In this document: in pieces, positions 1 to 8,738 of the stretch
How the letters are laid out: each line of letters starts with the position of its first letter
Numbering within the stretch: the first letter of the stretch is position 1
DNA from: Bacteriovoracaceae bacterium UBA2394
GTDB lineage: Bacteria; Bdellovibrionota; UBA2394
NCBI GenBank assembly: GCA_002343335.1
Contig: DDSI01000081.1
Location: 292 to 14,826, forward strand
Direction: 5' to 3'
Length of the DNA: 14,535 nt
Translations under genes and position numbers: made by a program
Notes under the pieces: generated by a model
The model's database searches: none
What the model saw: the letters and a program-made list of their open reading frames with translations, nothing else
Told to the model about the DNA's origin: nothing

Positions 1-557
1 CCCGCCATACTGACGGAAAGCCCGAACAACACGAGCAGAAGCGCCGAGAATCTCCAATTGCGCTTCGTAAGCCCCGCATCTCCAGTGCGATCTTGTTTCA
101 TAGAGGTACGGAACATCCAGAAGGCTCCTAAAATCCAAATCACAAAATAGGATATCAGCCGAATTCCAAAGAAATGCTCGTTCAGATACGGCGCTTTCCA
201 ATGGAGGAGGTGATCGTGAGCTACCGCATCGGCGTGAGCCCACTCATAAATATGATGAATTCCGAAATAAACGGCCAAAAAGAGCAACGCCGCCACCGGA
301 AGTGTTAAAGACATCGTTTCTAAAACACGACGAATGCTGACGCTCCAGCGCGCTGAAGTAAGATGCTGAATAGCCGTAAAGAAAAGTCCACAAAGGCCAA
401 GGCCCAAGAAAAGTGTGGAACCAATGAGCACGTGATACCATGCACGAGAGGCATCTTCCAAAAAGAGTAGCCGCAGCGCCAACGCTCCCAAGCAAATCAA
501 TACGAAGAAAATGACTTTCAGTTTTAAGCTGGACCGAAATGGCATCACTTCAATCAT
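1..557 (-). CDS. actF: ActF, NrfD-like membrane subunit of alternative complex III (partial, 3' end outside window)
   Basis: This is the second polytopic quinol-dehydrogenase-type subunit of ACIII. The reading frame is open from the ATG at 557 to the left edge, giving 185 codons. That is less than half the usual length of about 400 residues, so the C-terminal part is missing. The ATG overlaps the actE stop as ATGA, which points to translational coupling; a second in-frame ATG lies four codons later. The visible part has a first membrane helix at about residues 12-30, then WYHVLIGSTLFLGLGLCGLF, then a segment with the family-typical AIQHLTSARWSVSIRRVLE pattern and a third helix. A His-rich loop with HHIYEWAH and HDHLLHW follows, and then NEHFFGIRL leading into another helix. 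The order after actE and the helix pattern make the assignment firm. ActF is a paralogue of ActC but is not thought to bind quinol in solved complexes. Confidence 0.9.
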   Translation of the reverse strand, partial: MIEVMPFRSSLKLKVIFFVLICLGALALRLLFLEDASRAWYHVLIGSTLFLGLGLCGLFFTAIQHLTSARWSVSIRRVLETMSLTLPVAALLFLAVYFGIHHIYEWAHADAVAHDHLLHWKAPYLNEHFFGIRLISYFVIWILGAFWMFRTSMKQDRTGDAGLTKRNWRFSALLLVLFGLSVSMA

Positions 558-1189
558 GGCGCGGTGGTTCCTTCATTTTTTTTGGTCGTCAACTGATCAA
601 AAGCTTTCAAATCTTCAGTGGTCGGCTGATAAGCCCGTTGCATCGCTCGGATGTAATGAATAACCGCCCATCGATCATTTTCTGGAACGATCTGCGCATA
701 AGGGCCCATCACATTTTGGCCGACGGTAATGATGTGGAAAATTTGAGAGTCTGCGAATCCGCGAATTTTCTCGCTCTGCAGTGACGGAGGTTTTGAAAAA
801 GGCGGTACGATGGGGCCATCGCCTACACCCAGACTTCCATGGCAAACGATACAAACATTGTTGTAAACGTGCTGCCCCTTTAAGACGACTGCCTTCGTAG
901 CGGGCAATGGATTCACGTTACGACTTACTTTTTCCGCCAACGTCTCTTTCGTATAGGGATATGGGTTTTGTTCACGCGCCAAACTTCCCTTTGGAGGAAC
1001 ACGAGCACCTGCGCCATCCGCAAAAAAATCATATCCGCGTTGAGGAATTAAAACGCGCGTATGATGCATGTTCGGCATGTATTGCATGGGACTATGATCG
1101 TAGAGAAAAAATCCCGAGTGTTTATAAAAGGCGTAACCCAAACCGCCGAGGACCAAGAGAACCACCAGGATTTTCATTCCGCACTTCAT
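554..1189 (-). CDS. actE: ActE, monoheme cytochrome c subunit of alternative complex III
   Basis: The product is 211 residues with a single class-I heme c site, C113-I-V-C116-H117, followed by the usual GxGDGP stretch. M151 in the NVMGPYA segment is the likely sixth iron ligand. ActE receives electrons from the pentaheme ActA and is the probable exit point toward a soluble cytochrome or an oxidase. The N-terminus (residues 5-22) is a short hydrophobic stretch that could be a membrane anchor or signal peptide. I see no lipobox: the only nearby Cys is residue 3, before the hydrophobic part. The start chosen is the ATG two bases after the actD stop; an in-frame ATG at codon 5 is an alternative, and neither has a strong Shine-Dalgarno. 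The stop overlaps the actF start. The C-terminal tail after residue 195 is polar and probably flexible. Confidence 0.93.
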   Translation of the reverse strand: MKCGMKILVVLLVLGGLGYAFYKHSGFFLYDHSPMQYMPNMHHTRVLIPQRGYDFFADGAGARVPPKGSLAREQNPYPYTKETLAEKVSRNVNPLPATKAVVLKGQHVYNNVCIVCHGSLGVGDGPIVPPFSKPPSLQSEKIRGFADSQIFHIITVGQNVMGPYAQIVPENDRWAVIHYIRAMQRAYQPTTEDLKAFDQLTTKKNEGTTAP

Positions 1190-1191
1190 CG

Positions 1192-1719
1192 TTAAAGCTT
1201 CCCTGCCACCGCATGAATATCTTGCGCTTGAATTTCTTTCAAAAATTTCTTCACCGACTCCACTTCTTCGTCGCGACTCACCTCAATCGCTACCGCAAAG
1301 CGATCATTGGTAATGTCCTTATGAAAAATCGGCTTTTTGTAATTCGGAAGTTTCAAAAAGAGCGTGAACATCGCAAGTGCCGTAGTCACCCCCGCAAACA
1401 GAACCGTGAGTTCAAAGAAAATTGGAATATATGCCGGTATGGCTAATAATGACTTTCCACCGATGTTGATCGGCCAAGAAAAGAGATGTGTCCAAACTTC
1501 CAAACCGATCGCCGCCGAAAGTCCCGCAGCTCCCGCCATGAAACTCACATAAGGCAACTTCGTTCTTTGAATCCCCATCGCGTCGTCCATGCCGTGGACA
1601 GGAAATGGCGTGAAGGTGTCCCATTGTTTGAAACCACGGCCCTTCACTTTACGAGCCGCTTCCATAATGTCATGCGGACCAAAATAATAACCAACAACCA
1701 CCTGTTTTTGATCAGCCAT
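1192..1719 (-). CDS. actD: ActD, DUF3341-family membrane subunit of alternative complex III
   Basis: The product is 175 residues, the normal size for ActD. A soluble N-terminal domain opens with [20 protein letters not shown], typical of DUF3341. Two membrane helices follow at about residues 56-77 and 97-122, and a C-terminal domain of about 45 residues ends in the ferredoxin-like [12 protein letters not shown] segment. ActD is a structural subunit packed against ActC and ActF and carries no cofactor motif. Its ATG lies inside the last codons of actC, an 8-base overlap. Its Shine-Dalgarno GGAGG sits eight bases upstream, within the codons for the actC glycine/histidine tail. The two-base gap to actE suggests coupled translation of the whole block. 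Confidence 0.93.
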   Translation of the reverse strand: MADQKQVVVGYYFGPHDIMEAARKVKGRGFKQWDTFTPFPVHGMDDAMGIQRTKLPYVSFMAGAAGLSAAIGLEVWTHLFSWPINIGGKSLLAIPAYIPIFFELTVLFAGVTTALAMFTLFLKLPNYKKPIFHKDITNDRFAVAIEVSRDEEVESVKKFLKEIQAQDIHAVAGKL

Positions 1720-3088
1720 GGTGATGTCCTCCCGTCTTACTTTGATCGGGCATGATGGCCTTCACTTCCGCCATCGAAATGGTTGGTAACAATCGACAGA
1801 ACAAAAGGAAAAGCGTGAAAAACATTCCGAAGCTTCCAAGGAGCACGCCGTAATCCCAAAGCGACAATCGGAAGTAGTTCCAAGACGATGGCAGATAATC
1901 GTTGGCGAGCGACGTCACGACAATTACAAAACGCTCAAACCACATCCCGATATTCACAAAGATCGAAAGCACAAACATAAGCGGAATATTTCGTCGAAGA
2001 GATTTGAACCAAAAGAACTGCGGCGAGATCACGTTGCAGGTGATCATTGTCCAGTATGCCCAAGCATAGGGACCAAGCGCGCGCTGCACGAAAATAAATC
2101 GTTCGTAAGGAACGCCGCTATACCATGCGATGAAAAACTCGGTGCCGTAAGCGAGGCCGACTAGCATCCCCGTGGCGACAATGATTTTATTCATCGAATC
2201 CAAGTGGCCGATCGTGATGTATTCTTTCAAATTAAAGACTTCGCGCGCAATGACGAGCAGGGTCACCACCATCGCGAATCCAGAGAAGATCGCGCCCGCC
2301 ACAAAGTACGGCGGGAAAATCGTCGTATGCCACCCAGGAATAATGGAGACAGCGAAATCGAAGGACACGATTGTGTGAACGGAGAGAACGAGAGGCGTCG
2401 AAAGGCCTGCTAAAATCCAGTAGGCGATTTCATAGTGCGACCAACCTCGAGAGGACCCTCGCCATCCGAGCGAGAGAATCGTGTAGATTTTCTTTCGGAT
2501 AGGATTGACGCAACGATCGCGAACCGTCGCGATGTCTGGAACCAATCCCGTGTACCAAAACACGGCAGAAATTGTGAAGTAAGTGGATACCGCGAACACG
2601 TCCCAAAGAAGAGGCGATCTAAAATTTACCCAAAGCGGGCCCATCGTGTTGGGATAAGGAAAGAGCCAATAGAAAGAATACCAAGGACGTCCCGTGTGAA
2701 TGAGCGGAAACACCCCCGCGCACATAACCGCAAAAATCGTCATGGCTTCAGCAGAGCGATTGATTGCCGTTCTCCACTTTTGTCTGAACAAAAACAAGAT
2801 GGCGGAAATGAGAGTTCCGGCGTGACCAATCCCGATCCAAAACACGAAGGTGATAATCATCATCCCCCAACCGACGGGTTGTTGAATCCCCGAGAGACCC
2901 GTTCCAGCGTAGATCATGTAACCGATCATCGCAAATCCGGAGGTCATTACGGTTAAAGAGAGCAAGAAAACCACCCACCACTTTTTCGTGGGAAAGGATT
3001 CGAGCGGCAAACAGACTTCGTTCGAGACGTCGGCGTAGGTTTTGGTTCCCTGAACCAGCGCTTCTTCTTTCAATGCGGGAACACTCAT
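1712..3088 (-). CDS. actC: ActC, NrfD-like quinol-oxidising membrane subunit of alternative complex III
   Basis: The product is 458 residues with about ten membrane helices, of the NrfD/PsrC family. Signature stretches are visible: [11 protein letters not shown] (111-121), HTGRPW (131-136), [20 protein letters not shown] (236-255), [17 protein letters not shown] and [10 protein letters not shown]131, D163 and D244 are candidates for the quinol pocket and proton path, by comparison with what is known of ActC structures; the exact equivalence is inferred. ActC oxidises quinol in the membrane and passes electrons to the FeS domain of ActB. The start ATG overlaps the actB stop (ATGA). The protein ends in GGHHHG, a histidine-rich tail whose codons also supply the ribosome binding site of actD. 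Nothing looks damaged. Confidence 0.96.
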   Translation of the reverse strand: MSVPALKEEALVQGTKTYADVSNEVCLPLESFPTKKWWVVFLLSLTVMTSGFAMIGYMIYAGTGLSGIQQPVGWGMMIITFVFWIGIGHAGTLISAILFLFRQKWRTAINRSAEAMTIFAVMCAGVFPLIHTGRPWYSFYWLFPYPNTMGPLWVNFRSPLLWDVFAVSTYFTISAVFWYTGLVPDIATVRDRCVNPIRKKIYTILSLGWRGSSRGWSHYEIAYWILAGLSTPLVLSVHTIVSFDFAVSIIPGWHTTIFPPYFVAGAIFSGFAMVVTLLVIAREVFNLKEYITIGHLDSMNKIIVATGMLVGLAYGTEFFIAWYSGVPYERFIFVQRALGPYAWAYWTMITCNVISPQFFWFKSLRRNIPLMFVLSIFVNIGMWFERFVIVVTSLANDYLPSSWNYFRLSLWDYGVLLGSFGMFFTLFLLFCRLLPTISMAEVKAIMPDQSKTGGHHHG

Positions 3089-6000
3089 GACTCGACCGCT
3101 CCTTTGTTACGAATGCGAGGCAAATATGACACGTTCGGTCGCGTGTTAAGCACATCCAAAACCTTGAACGCCTGAGCTTTCGCCGCGAGTTGCGATACTT
3201 CCGACTTGGGATCATTTAAATCACCAAAGGCAATCGCATCTGCAGCACAACTTTGCTGACACGCCGTTTTCACAGCGCCATCCGCCACTCGAAGTCCTCG
3301 ATCTTTAAAATCATCTTTCGCGCGCTGCAGCCGTTGCACACAGAAGGTGCATTTTTCCATGATTCCGCGAGTCCGAATGGTGACTTCAGGATTAGCCATC
3401 ATCGGCATCGGATCGGTGATGTCGAGTTTGCGCGCCAATTGATCGGAGTATTGGAAGAAATTAAATCGTCGAACTTTGTAAGGACAATTGTTTGAGCAAT
3501 AGCGAGTTCCAACGCAGCGATTGTACGCCATTGCATTCAAGCCGTCGGTGCTATGAACCGTTGCCAACACGGGACACACCGTCTCGCAAGGAGCATTGTC
3601 ACAATGCTGACAAAGCATGGGCTCATAATTTGCTTCCACGGTTTCAGGCTTTGAAGGATCGCCAGAATAATAAAGATCGAGTCTGAGCCAAGCCATGTGT
3701 CGGCCCATCGCGATTTCTTCCGCACCCACCACGGACACGTTATTTTCCGTGTAACAGGCCACCACACAAGCCTGACAGCCTGTGCAGGAATTTAAATCGA
3801 TCGCCATTCCCCATTTGTGTTCGGGATAAACAAATTCCTTATCCGAATACATGGACATGAGCTTCACAGCATGTCCGCCCTCTTTGGCAGCTTTCGGATT
3901 CTTCAAAAAAGAAGCCAGCGTTGTGGTTTGGAGAATGTCATAATCTCGACCTTCGAGATCGAAATGTTTCTGAGTGCTCGCGAGAAGCGCCTTACCACCC
4001 GTCTTCTTCACTTCGGCCCTTTGACCAGAGAGTTGAAGACGTCCTTTCTCAAAACTCGCCAAGATCGAAGCATTCGCACCGACTTTCGTGCCAAGTGTGC
4101 CTGCGGAAGTTCTTCCGTAACCGAGCGCGATCGCCACCACATTGTCGGCAATTCCAGGTTGCACAAAGGCTGGAAGTTCCACGGTGGCTCCATTCACCTT
4201 CACCGAAAGAACGGATGCATGAGACTCGCTCATGTTTTGAAAAGTCTTTCGCTCAAGACCCAACTTTTCCCCCGTGGCGGGAGAAACTGCTACGAAATTG
4301 GTCCACGACACTTTCGTAATGGGATCGGGCAATTCTTGCATATAGGCATTATTGGCCTGCGCACCGTCTCCCATGTTCGGCGAAGTGTAGAGCACAATTT
4401 CTAGATCTTCTTTGGCTCTCGCTTTCGTGGAATTTAGAATTTCATTTGCGGCCGCCCATCGAAACGCCGGCGACTTTTTACTCGCCGCTCGCTTTGTGGC
4501 TCCCACTTTCAACTGATCCATCCACCAGTTATCGAAGCCCGCTACACCGCTAGCGACCGATCGGCGCCAATAGTTTTGGACGACCTCACGGTAGTCGATT
4601 GCTACGGCAGTGGGAGTGGTCCAGGTGGCAATGCACTCGCCGAAAGAACGGGTTTGAAAAATCGGTTCAATCACTGGCTGTTGAATGGAAATCACGCCCG
4701 AGCGAATTTCTGAATCGCCCCAGCATTCTGCGAAATGCGATTCTGCCAAAATGAATTTCGAGTTGATGGCGGTTTCATTCAGATCGGAAGTCACCGTAAC
4801 CACCGTAGGAACTTTGCTAAACGCCGCTTCAAACTTCAAATAGGGGGCGGAATACATCGGATTCACGCCGTGAATGATCAGCACATCCACTTTGCCGGCA
4901 TTCATGTCGGCCACGAGATCCGCCACGTCGGCCGTGTTTTCAAATCCCGTAATGGAAGGTGTGTCGAAATCGACCGTGCTTCCTAAATTGCCGAGAAGGG
5001 AATTCAAAAGGAGCGCCGCAACCTGAACTTCAATCGCATCAGGTCCATGTCCACCCGCCACCACAATCGACTTTCCTCGAGCAGCGCGAAGCGCGCGAAC
5101 CGCTTCGGCGACCATCGGATCGGCGGCGGTGGAGCCTTGCACGCCAGCAATCAACGCTTTTAACACGGACAATTGCTGAGTGGGCGAGATCGCAAAGCGG
5201 TGATCCGCCGCAATTCCTGTATTCGTCATCCAGGATTCAAACACGAACAGACGATTTACATTTGTATCGCCTTGATGAATTTTTCGGCGCTTCGAAAATG
5301 ATTTTGTATTCTCAACCGTCGAGCCCCATGTGCCTAGGAAATCGGCGTCCACGGAAACAATCACATCTGCTCGCTCAAACCGATAGGTTGGACGAACCCT
5401 TTGCCCGCTCAGGCGATCCGTCGCCGCTAAAATCGCCGCATCAGAACTCGTATTGAGCCCGTGGTGCTTGGCCCGATACGTCGTCATGAAATCCTGGATC
5501 ACTGAATTGAGAGTGGGACTGATCGATCCCCCCGTCAGTAAACGCACACCGCCTGGTTTCGCATTTTTCAGCGCCTGTAAAATCTGGGTGTCGGCTTCCC
5601 TCCAACTTGTTTCTTTTAACTCCGCACCGCCCGTCATCGGCGTTTTCAATCTCTCCGGATGATAAAGATCGAGCAGACTTGCTTGCGAGTGAGCATCCAA
5701 GCCGCCTTGAGTGACGGGATGATCGGGGTTTCCTTCAAACTTAATCGGCTTTCCTTCTCGCGTCTTGATCAAGACGCCTACGCCATTCGCAGCGCTAGAG
5801 GAATACCACATGGGCGTTCCGTAAGTGAGCCCTTCGGGCTTGTGTACGTAGGGCACCAAATGATCCACGGGCCGGCGCTGGCATCCCGCAGCTCCAATGA
5901 GAGCGCCGGAGGCACCCATCATTTGCAAAAATCTTCTGCGATTGAATCGCTGAGCATCTTCTTCAGCAGGAAGTTGGTGTGAAAATTCCTGAGAGCGTTC

Positions 6001-6138
6001 CGCGGCGAGGTCTTCCTTGGAGCTCGTCACATCACTCAGGGTTCGCCAAAGCGTGCGAGATCCCTCGCTCAGTTCCTTATGTTGAGCTGATCTCAGCGCT
6101 TCCCAATTTTTTTGAAGGTCATTTTCCGCTGTGCTCAT
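3085..6138 (-). CDS. actB: ActB, molybdopterin-oxidoreductase-like/iron-sulfur fusion subunit of alternative complex III
   Basis: The 1017-residue product is the usual ACIII fusion. After 66 polar residues comes a delayed twin-arginine signal (NRRRFLQMM, 66-74) ending in IGAAGC (81-86), so it is probably Tat-exported and may be lipidated on C86. Residues about 90-700 form the B1 domain, which resembles molybdopterin enzymes but in this family carries no molybdenum cofactor; I see no N-terminal FeS cysteine motif in it. The B2 domain (about 755-1000) resembles DmsB/NrfC with 15 cluster cysteines: 785/788/791/795, 843/846/851/855, 875/881/885 and 930/933/960/964. That fits three [4Fe-4S] and one [3Fe-4S] cluster, because the third group reads CVGTRYC with Thr replacing a Cys. 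It relays electrons from ActC to ActA. The start follows the 66-codon ORF by six bases, and the stop overlaps actC. Confidence 0.97.
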   Translation of the reverse strand: MSTAENDLQKNWEALRSAQHKELSEGSRTLWRTLSDVTSSKEDLAAERSQEFSHQLPAEEDAQRFNRRRFLQMMGASGALIGAAGCQRRPVDHLVPYVHKPEGLTYGTPMWYSSSAANGVGVLIKTREGKPIKFEGNPDHPVTQGGLDAHSQASLLDLYHPERLKTPMTGGAELKETSWREADTQILQALKNAKPGGVRLLTGGSISPTLNSVIQDFMTTYRAKHHGLNTSSDAAILAATDRLSGQRVRPTYRFERADVIVSVDADFLGTWGSTVENTKSFSKRRKIHQGDTNVNRLFVFESWMTNTGIAADHRFAISPTQQLSVLKALIAGVQGSTAADPMVAEAVRALRAARGKSIVVAGGHGPDAIEVQVAALLLNSLLGNLGSTVDFDTPSITGFENTADVADLVADMNAGKVDVLIIHGVNPMYSAPYLKFEAAFSKVPTVVTVTSDLNETAINSKFILAESHFAECWGDSEIRSGVISIQQPVIEPIFQTRSFGECIATWTTPTAVAIDYREVVQNYWRRSVASGVAGFDNWWMDQLKVGATKRAASKKSPAFRWAAANEILNSTKARAKEDLEIVLYTSPNMGDGAQANNAYMQELPDPITKVSWTNFVAVSPATGEKLGLERKTFQNMSESHASVLSVKVNGATVELPAFVQPGIADNVVAIALGYGRTSAGTLGTKVGANASILASFEKGRLQLSGQRAEVKKTGGKALLASTQKHFDLEGRDYDILQTTTLASFLKNPKAAKEGGHAVKLMSMYSDKEFVYPEHKWGMAIDLNSCTGCQACVVACYTENNVSVVGAEEIAMGRHMAWLRLDLYYSGDPSKPETVEANYEPMLCQHCDNAPCETVCPVLATVHSTDGLNAMAYNRCVGTRYCSNNCPYKVRRFNFFQYSDQLARKLDITDPMPMMANPEVTIRTRGIMEKCTFCVQRLQRAKDDFKDRGLRVADGAVKTACQQSCAADAIAFGDLNDPKSEVSQLAAKAQAFKVLDVLNTRPNVSYLPRIRNKGAVES

Positions 6139-6144
6139 GATCCA

Positions 6145-6345
6145 TTAAACCTTTTTTCGCTCACCTAGATTGTTAGTCGATCGAACGACGGCATGCTTGT
6201 TCGCCACACATCGCGCTTTAGAATTACCGGAATTTGATTTCGCAAAGAGACTTTTGCCGCCCGCGAGGAGCGACACAATTCCACCCAACCAAAATTGGGG
6301 AGATCGAAAGAGAGGAGATTCCGTATCTTTTTTATCCATTTTCAT
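6145..6345 (-). CDS. Small 66-residue ORF inside the ACIII operon, between actA and actB
   Basis: I do not recognise this protein. The ORF fills the gap between actA (stop 25 bases upstream) and actB (start six bases downstream). A GAAGGAG ribosome site stands four bases before the first ATG and ten bases before a second in-frame ATG at 6339, so either MKMDKKD or MDKKD could be the true N-terminus. The sequence begins polar, then has a short hydrophobic stretch RSPQFWLGGIVSLLAGGKSLFA (about residues 14-35), then a basic C-terminal half rich in Lys, Arg, Asn and Ser with one Cys (C46). The hydrophobic part is short for a stable membrane helix, so it could be a weak anchor or an amphipathic contact. 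Position and translation signals argue that it is expressed with the complex. A non-coding spacer that happens to be open remains possible. Confidence 0.55.
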   Translation of the reverse strand: MKMDKKDTESPLFRSPQFWLGGIVSLLAGGKSLFAKSNSGNSKARCVANKHAVVRSTNNLGERKKV

Positions 6346-6370
6346 CGCGCTCCTTCGTCCATCTCTTTTT

Positions 6371-7060
6371 TTAGTAGTGACAGGTCGTACAGCTGACGTC
6401 CGCATTGTGAGGATGCTTATTCGCCAAGGCTTTGTACCAAAGCGGGGCCGCTTCGGCTCCGCCCATTCGCGGCAGGGCACTGGCTCCAGCCACCCCACCC
6501 ATTTCAATTTCCTTCTTGGCCCATTCCTTTCGTCGATCGGTCACATAATTGTCGTTGCGGTGACAATCCATACACCAACCCATGTTGAGGCCCGCCCACT
6601 GATAAACCTTCTCCATTGTTTCCACCGGACCGTGACAGGTTTGACAGGCCACGCCGGCCGAAATGTGTCGTTTATGATTAAAACGAACGAAGTCCGGAAG
6701 CACATGCACCTTCACCCATTCCATTGGCTTCTTAGCATCGAAATGCTCTTTCACTTTTTGAATGTGCGGAGAATCGGTCTTCACGACGCTATGACAATTC
6801 ATACATGTCTCCAGCCCCGGTACTTCTGCATGGGCCGCTCGCTCTGCCGAAGCATGGCAGTAGAGACACGGGATCTTAAAATCTCCCGCATGACGCTTGT
6901 GACTGAAGGGTATTGGCTGAGTAGGCGCGTAGTTTTGATACCACTGCGGACTCACATAAAATAATGTGCCGGCGATTGCCAATACCGTCGCAACGGCCGT
7001 GCCCATTAATACTAATTTCTGAACCTTTTTGGACTCTGCGGAGCCCGCCTCGTCACTCAT
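6371..7060 (-). CDS. actA: ActA, pentaheme cytochrome c subunit of alternative complex III
   Basis: The product is 229 residues with five CxxCH heme-binding motifs, at C65, C86, C139, C163 and C224. The last one ends just one residue before the C-terminus. A single uncleaved membrane helix at about residues 15-36 anchors it, with the cytochrome domain in the periplasm. The pattern PIPFSHKRHAGD before the first heme and RFNHKRHI before the third supply distal histidines, as in cytochrome c7/NrfH-like multiheme proteins. ActA takes electrons from the ActB iron-sulfur chain and passes them on to ActE or an external acceptor. It is the first gene of the operon. The start ATG is preceded by AGGACAGGGA, a usable ribosome site. 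A good promoter lies about 70-100 bases upstream. Confidence 0.96.
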   Translation of the reverse strand: MSDEAGSAESKKVQKLVLMGTAVATVLAIAGTLFYVSPQWYQNYAPTQPIPFSHKRHAGDFKIPCLYCHASAERAAHAEVPGLETCMNCHSVVKTDSPHIQKVKEHFDAKKPMEWVKVHVLPDFVRFNHKRHISAGVACQTCHGPVETMEKVYQWAGLNMGWCMDCHRNDNYVTDRRKEWAKKEIEMGGVAGASALPRMGGAEAAPLWYKALANKHPHNADVSCTTCHY

Positions 7061-7129
7061 TCCCTGTCCTGAAGTAAAATTAAGTCCGGCAGAAAAACTT
7101 CTAAACCGAACTGCTCACCAAGCTCTCTA

Positions 7130-7159
7130 ACTGTATGGAATGCCAAGAAAACGTGTCAA
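7130..7159 (-). promoter_or_regulatory. Predicted sigma70-type promoter of the act operon
   Basis: Read on the minus strand, a perfect TTGACA (7159-7154) is followed after 18 bases by TACAGT (7135-7130), a four-of-six match to the -10 consensus. Transcription would start near 7123, giving a leader of about 60 bases before the actA ATG. It is the only convincing promoter in the gap between actA and its upstream neighbour. The prediction rests on motif matching alone. Confidence 0.5.
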
Positions 7160-7182
7160 TGCTGCATGTCTCCATTTACACA

Positions 7183-7200
7183 CTTAACGAGAACGTTAAG
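7183..7200. repeat. 18-bp perfect inverted repeat upstream of the act promoter
   Basis: CTTAACG and CGTTAAG face each other across the four bases AGAA. The dyad lies 8 bases past the stop of the membrane-protein gene ending at 7209 and about 24 bases upstream of the act -35 box. It could be a weak hairpin ending the upstream transcript, but the stem is only 7 bp, AT-rich and not followed by a T run on the minus strand. Its placement would also suit an activator site for the act operon. I cannot separate these from the sequence. Confidence 0.45.
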
Positions 7201-7208
7201 TCTTTCGA

Positions 7209-8639
7209 TCAATCGGGCCGACGCGGTGAAGTTCCCGTCCGATAGAAAAATGGAATGGTCATGGGATCCGCATCCGAATCCCACTCTCGAGGACGAAATT
7301 TCAACCAATGACGCCAGAGGTTCTTAAATTTTCCTGCTGCCCATACGCCAGCACGAAACTTTAGGTCTTTTCGAACCTCGGCATCATGCATTTTAAGCAG
7401 TTGAGGGTTAGTCCAAAGCACGTAATAGATCGCGCCGATGGCGATCGTCCCGACGTGCCCCCAATTCCAGTCAGTCCATAGGAAATTCCCGAAGCTGTCC
7501 TTGGTGAGGTAAGAATAAACCCAAAAATTTGTCGCAATGATCGTCGTGATCTTCCGCACCTTCGCAGAATAGGCTCGCGCTTCGTCGCCTCGGCCCGCCT
7601 TTGCCTCCATTGTATTGAAGTCGGCAAGGGTATTTTCAGCCGGCGATCGCCACCACACATTCACCAGGGTGCTTCCGAGCTTTTTGGTGAAAAAATCCGC
7701 CGCATGATTCCCGCCCGCCAGAAAAATTGTAAATCCGAACACGAATGACATCCAAAGTTGCTGCACCCAAGAGCCGGTCACGCGCATAAATGTAGGATGT
7801 TGTAAAAATCGCTTAATGGGTCCGGGCATCCGTTCGTCTACAAATCGGGAGAGAAAGAGCGGCTTAGTGATCTCTTTCGCTCGTTGATAGTAGTTTCCAA
7901 AGGTGCCTCGAAGCAGCGTGGTGAGCGAACTCCAAAAGATATTTACCGCCTGAGCCGGTATCACAATGGCAAGCGCTGGCCACAGGCCCTGCTCATGAAT
8001 TCCGAAGAACAATTGCAGCGCCAGTCCCGTGCCCCCACTAATCAAAACCGACTGCACGCCCTGTCGAACCTCTTGTCGAATGATCGAAACCCAATCGCCC
8101 TTCCAGGGCGTGGAATGATAGACAATCGATTGCAAAAACTTGTTCGGACCGCCCGGGCGCGGGATCGCCTTGACGATGGGGCCATCCTTATCCTCTCGCC
8201 CGACCGATTCATTCATTTCTTTAACTCCGACTTCGACCATTTCCATGATCTCGTCGCGCTCCGCACCCCAGAGCGGAACTCCTACCGCCGCCAAAATCGG
8301 GCGACTGCGTTTCGTACCATGCTTTTCAGGCTTCGCGTCAGCTTCTTCTTTGGGAACGACCTTGCCGGTTTTTAAATCAAAATAGACGGTTTCAATGCCG
8401 AGAGCTTCGCTTCGACCGAAATGGAACTCGATGGACTCTTTGTTAAGGTCCGCAACTTTAAATCCCATGGTGGGATCTGCCTCGGAAAGTTCATAGAGTC
8501 CGGGTTCGGCCACATCCGCATCTCGAACCACAACTTTCTGAATCTGCGCGGAGCATCTTCCTGAAGGAGATTCCGCAAAAACCGAGAATGAGATGAGACC
8601 GATGAATAGAGCGCTAAGATAAACCCTGGATGAACCCAA
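7209..8639 (-). CDS. Exported polytopic membrane protein of unknown function
   Basis: I do not recognise this 476-residue protein. It starts with a clear signal peptide (VYLSALFIGLISFSVFA, cleavage probably after A22). A soluble, charged domain follows to about residue 185, with one Cys at C29 and a Lys/Glu-rich linker near 95-112. The second half carries four or five hydrophobic segments at about 196-213, 219-238, 294-311, 364-379 and 393-409. It ends in a basic, Trp/Arg-rich tail with WRHWLKFRPREW. No enzyme motif is visible. The start is TTG: a purine-rich site GGGGAGGGG places GGAG six bases before it, and it begins exactly at the signal peptide, so no ATG is needed. The gene is transcribed toward actA but is separated from it by a 148-bp gap with its own promoter, so it is probably not part of the ACIII operon. 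Confidence 0.8.
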   Translation of the reverse strand: MGSSRVYLSALFIGLISFSVFAESPSGRCSAQIQKVVVRDADVAEPGLYELSEADPTMGFKVADLNKESIEFHFGRSEALGIETVYFDLKTGKVVPKEEADAKPEKHGTKRSRPILAAVGVPLWGAERDEIMEMVEVGVKEMNESVGREDKDGPIVKAIPRPGGPNKFLQSIVYHSTPWKGDWVSIIRQEVRQGVQSVLISGGTGLALQLFFGIHEQGLWPALAIVIPAQAVNIFWSSLTTLLRGTFGNYYQRAKEITKPLFLSRFVDERMPGPIKRFLQHPTFMRVTGSWVQQLWMSFVFGFTIFLAGGNHAADFFTKKLGSTLVNVWWRSPAENTLADFNTMEAKAGRGDEARAYSAKVRKITTIIATNFWVYSYLTKDSFGNFLWTDWNWGHVGTIAIGAIYYVLWTNPQLLKMHDAEVRKDLKFRAGVWAAGKFKNLWRHWLKFRPREWDSDADPMTIPFFYRTGTSPRRPD

Positions 8640-8642
8640 AAT

Positions 8643-8651
8643 CCCCTCCCC
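8643..8651 (-). promoter_or_regulatory. Strong ribosome binding site that fixes a TTG start
   Basis: On the minus strand GGGGAGGGG stands just before the TTG at 8639, with its GGAG core six bases away. The signal peptide begins at that codon, which supports TTG as the true initiator of the membrane-protein gene. Confidence 0.6.
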
Positions 8652-8700
8652 TGACCGAACAAACCGAATCGAACCGTGAATTCACTCTGCCGAATCTTAA

Positions 8701-8738
8701 ATTTTGCCGGCAACGGTTTTTAACGCGTTGCGCAAAAT
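8701..8738. repeat. Long imperfect inverted repeat between divergent genes
   Basis: The outer arms are ATTTTGC (8701-8707) and GCAAAAT (8732-8738). The inner arms are GCAACG (8710-8715) and CGTTGC (8726-8731). Together they give 13 paired bases with a two-base bulge (CG at 8708-8709) and a 10-base loop. It lies 62-99 bases before the TTG start on one side and 73-110 before the GTG start on the other. That suits an operator shared by both genes, or a leader hairpin in one of the transcripts. Confidence 0.5.

Noticed and set aside
2435..2956. Plus-strand open frame opposite actC
   Set aside because: Low-complexity Arg/Pro-rich antisense translation to a conserved membrane protein gene.
3817..4404. 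Plus-strand open frames inside actB (also 4959-5456 and 5659-5982)
   Set aside because: They are antisense to a clearly coding, full-length ActB and their translations are Arg/Ser/His-rich without motifs.
3085..6138. Reading ActB as an active molybdenum enzyme
   Set aside because: The ACIII gene context, the fused FeS domain and the lack of an N-terminal FeS motif fit the cofactor-free B1 domain of ActB.
6170..6964. 264-codon open frame on the plus strand opposite actA
   Set aside because: It lies antisense to the five-heme ActA gene, has no ribosome site, and its translation shows no domain; it reflects the codon pattern of actA.
7183..7200. Calling the dyad an intrinsic terminator
   Set aside because: The stem is only seven AT-rich base pairs and no T run follows it in the direction of the upstream gene.
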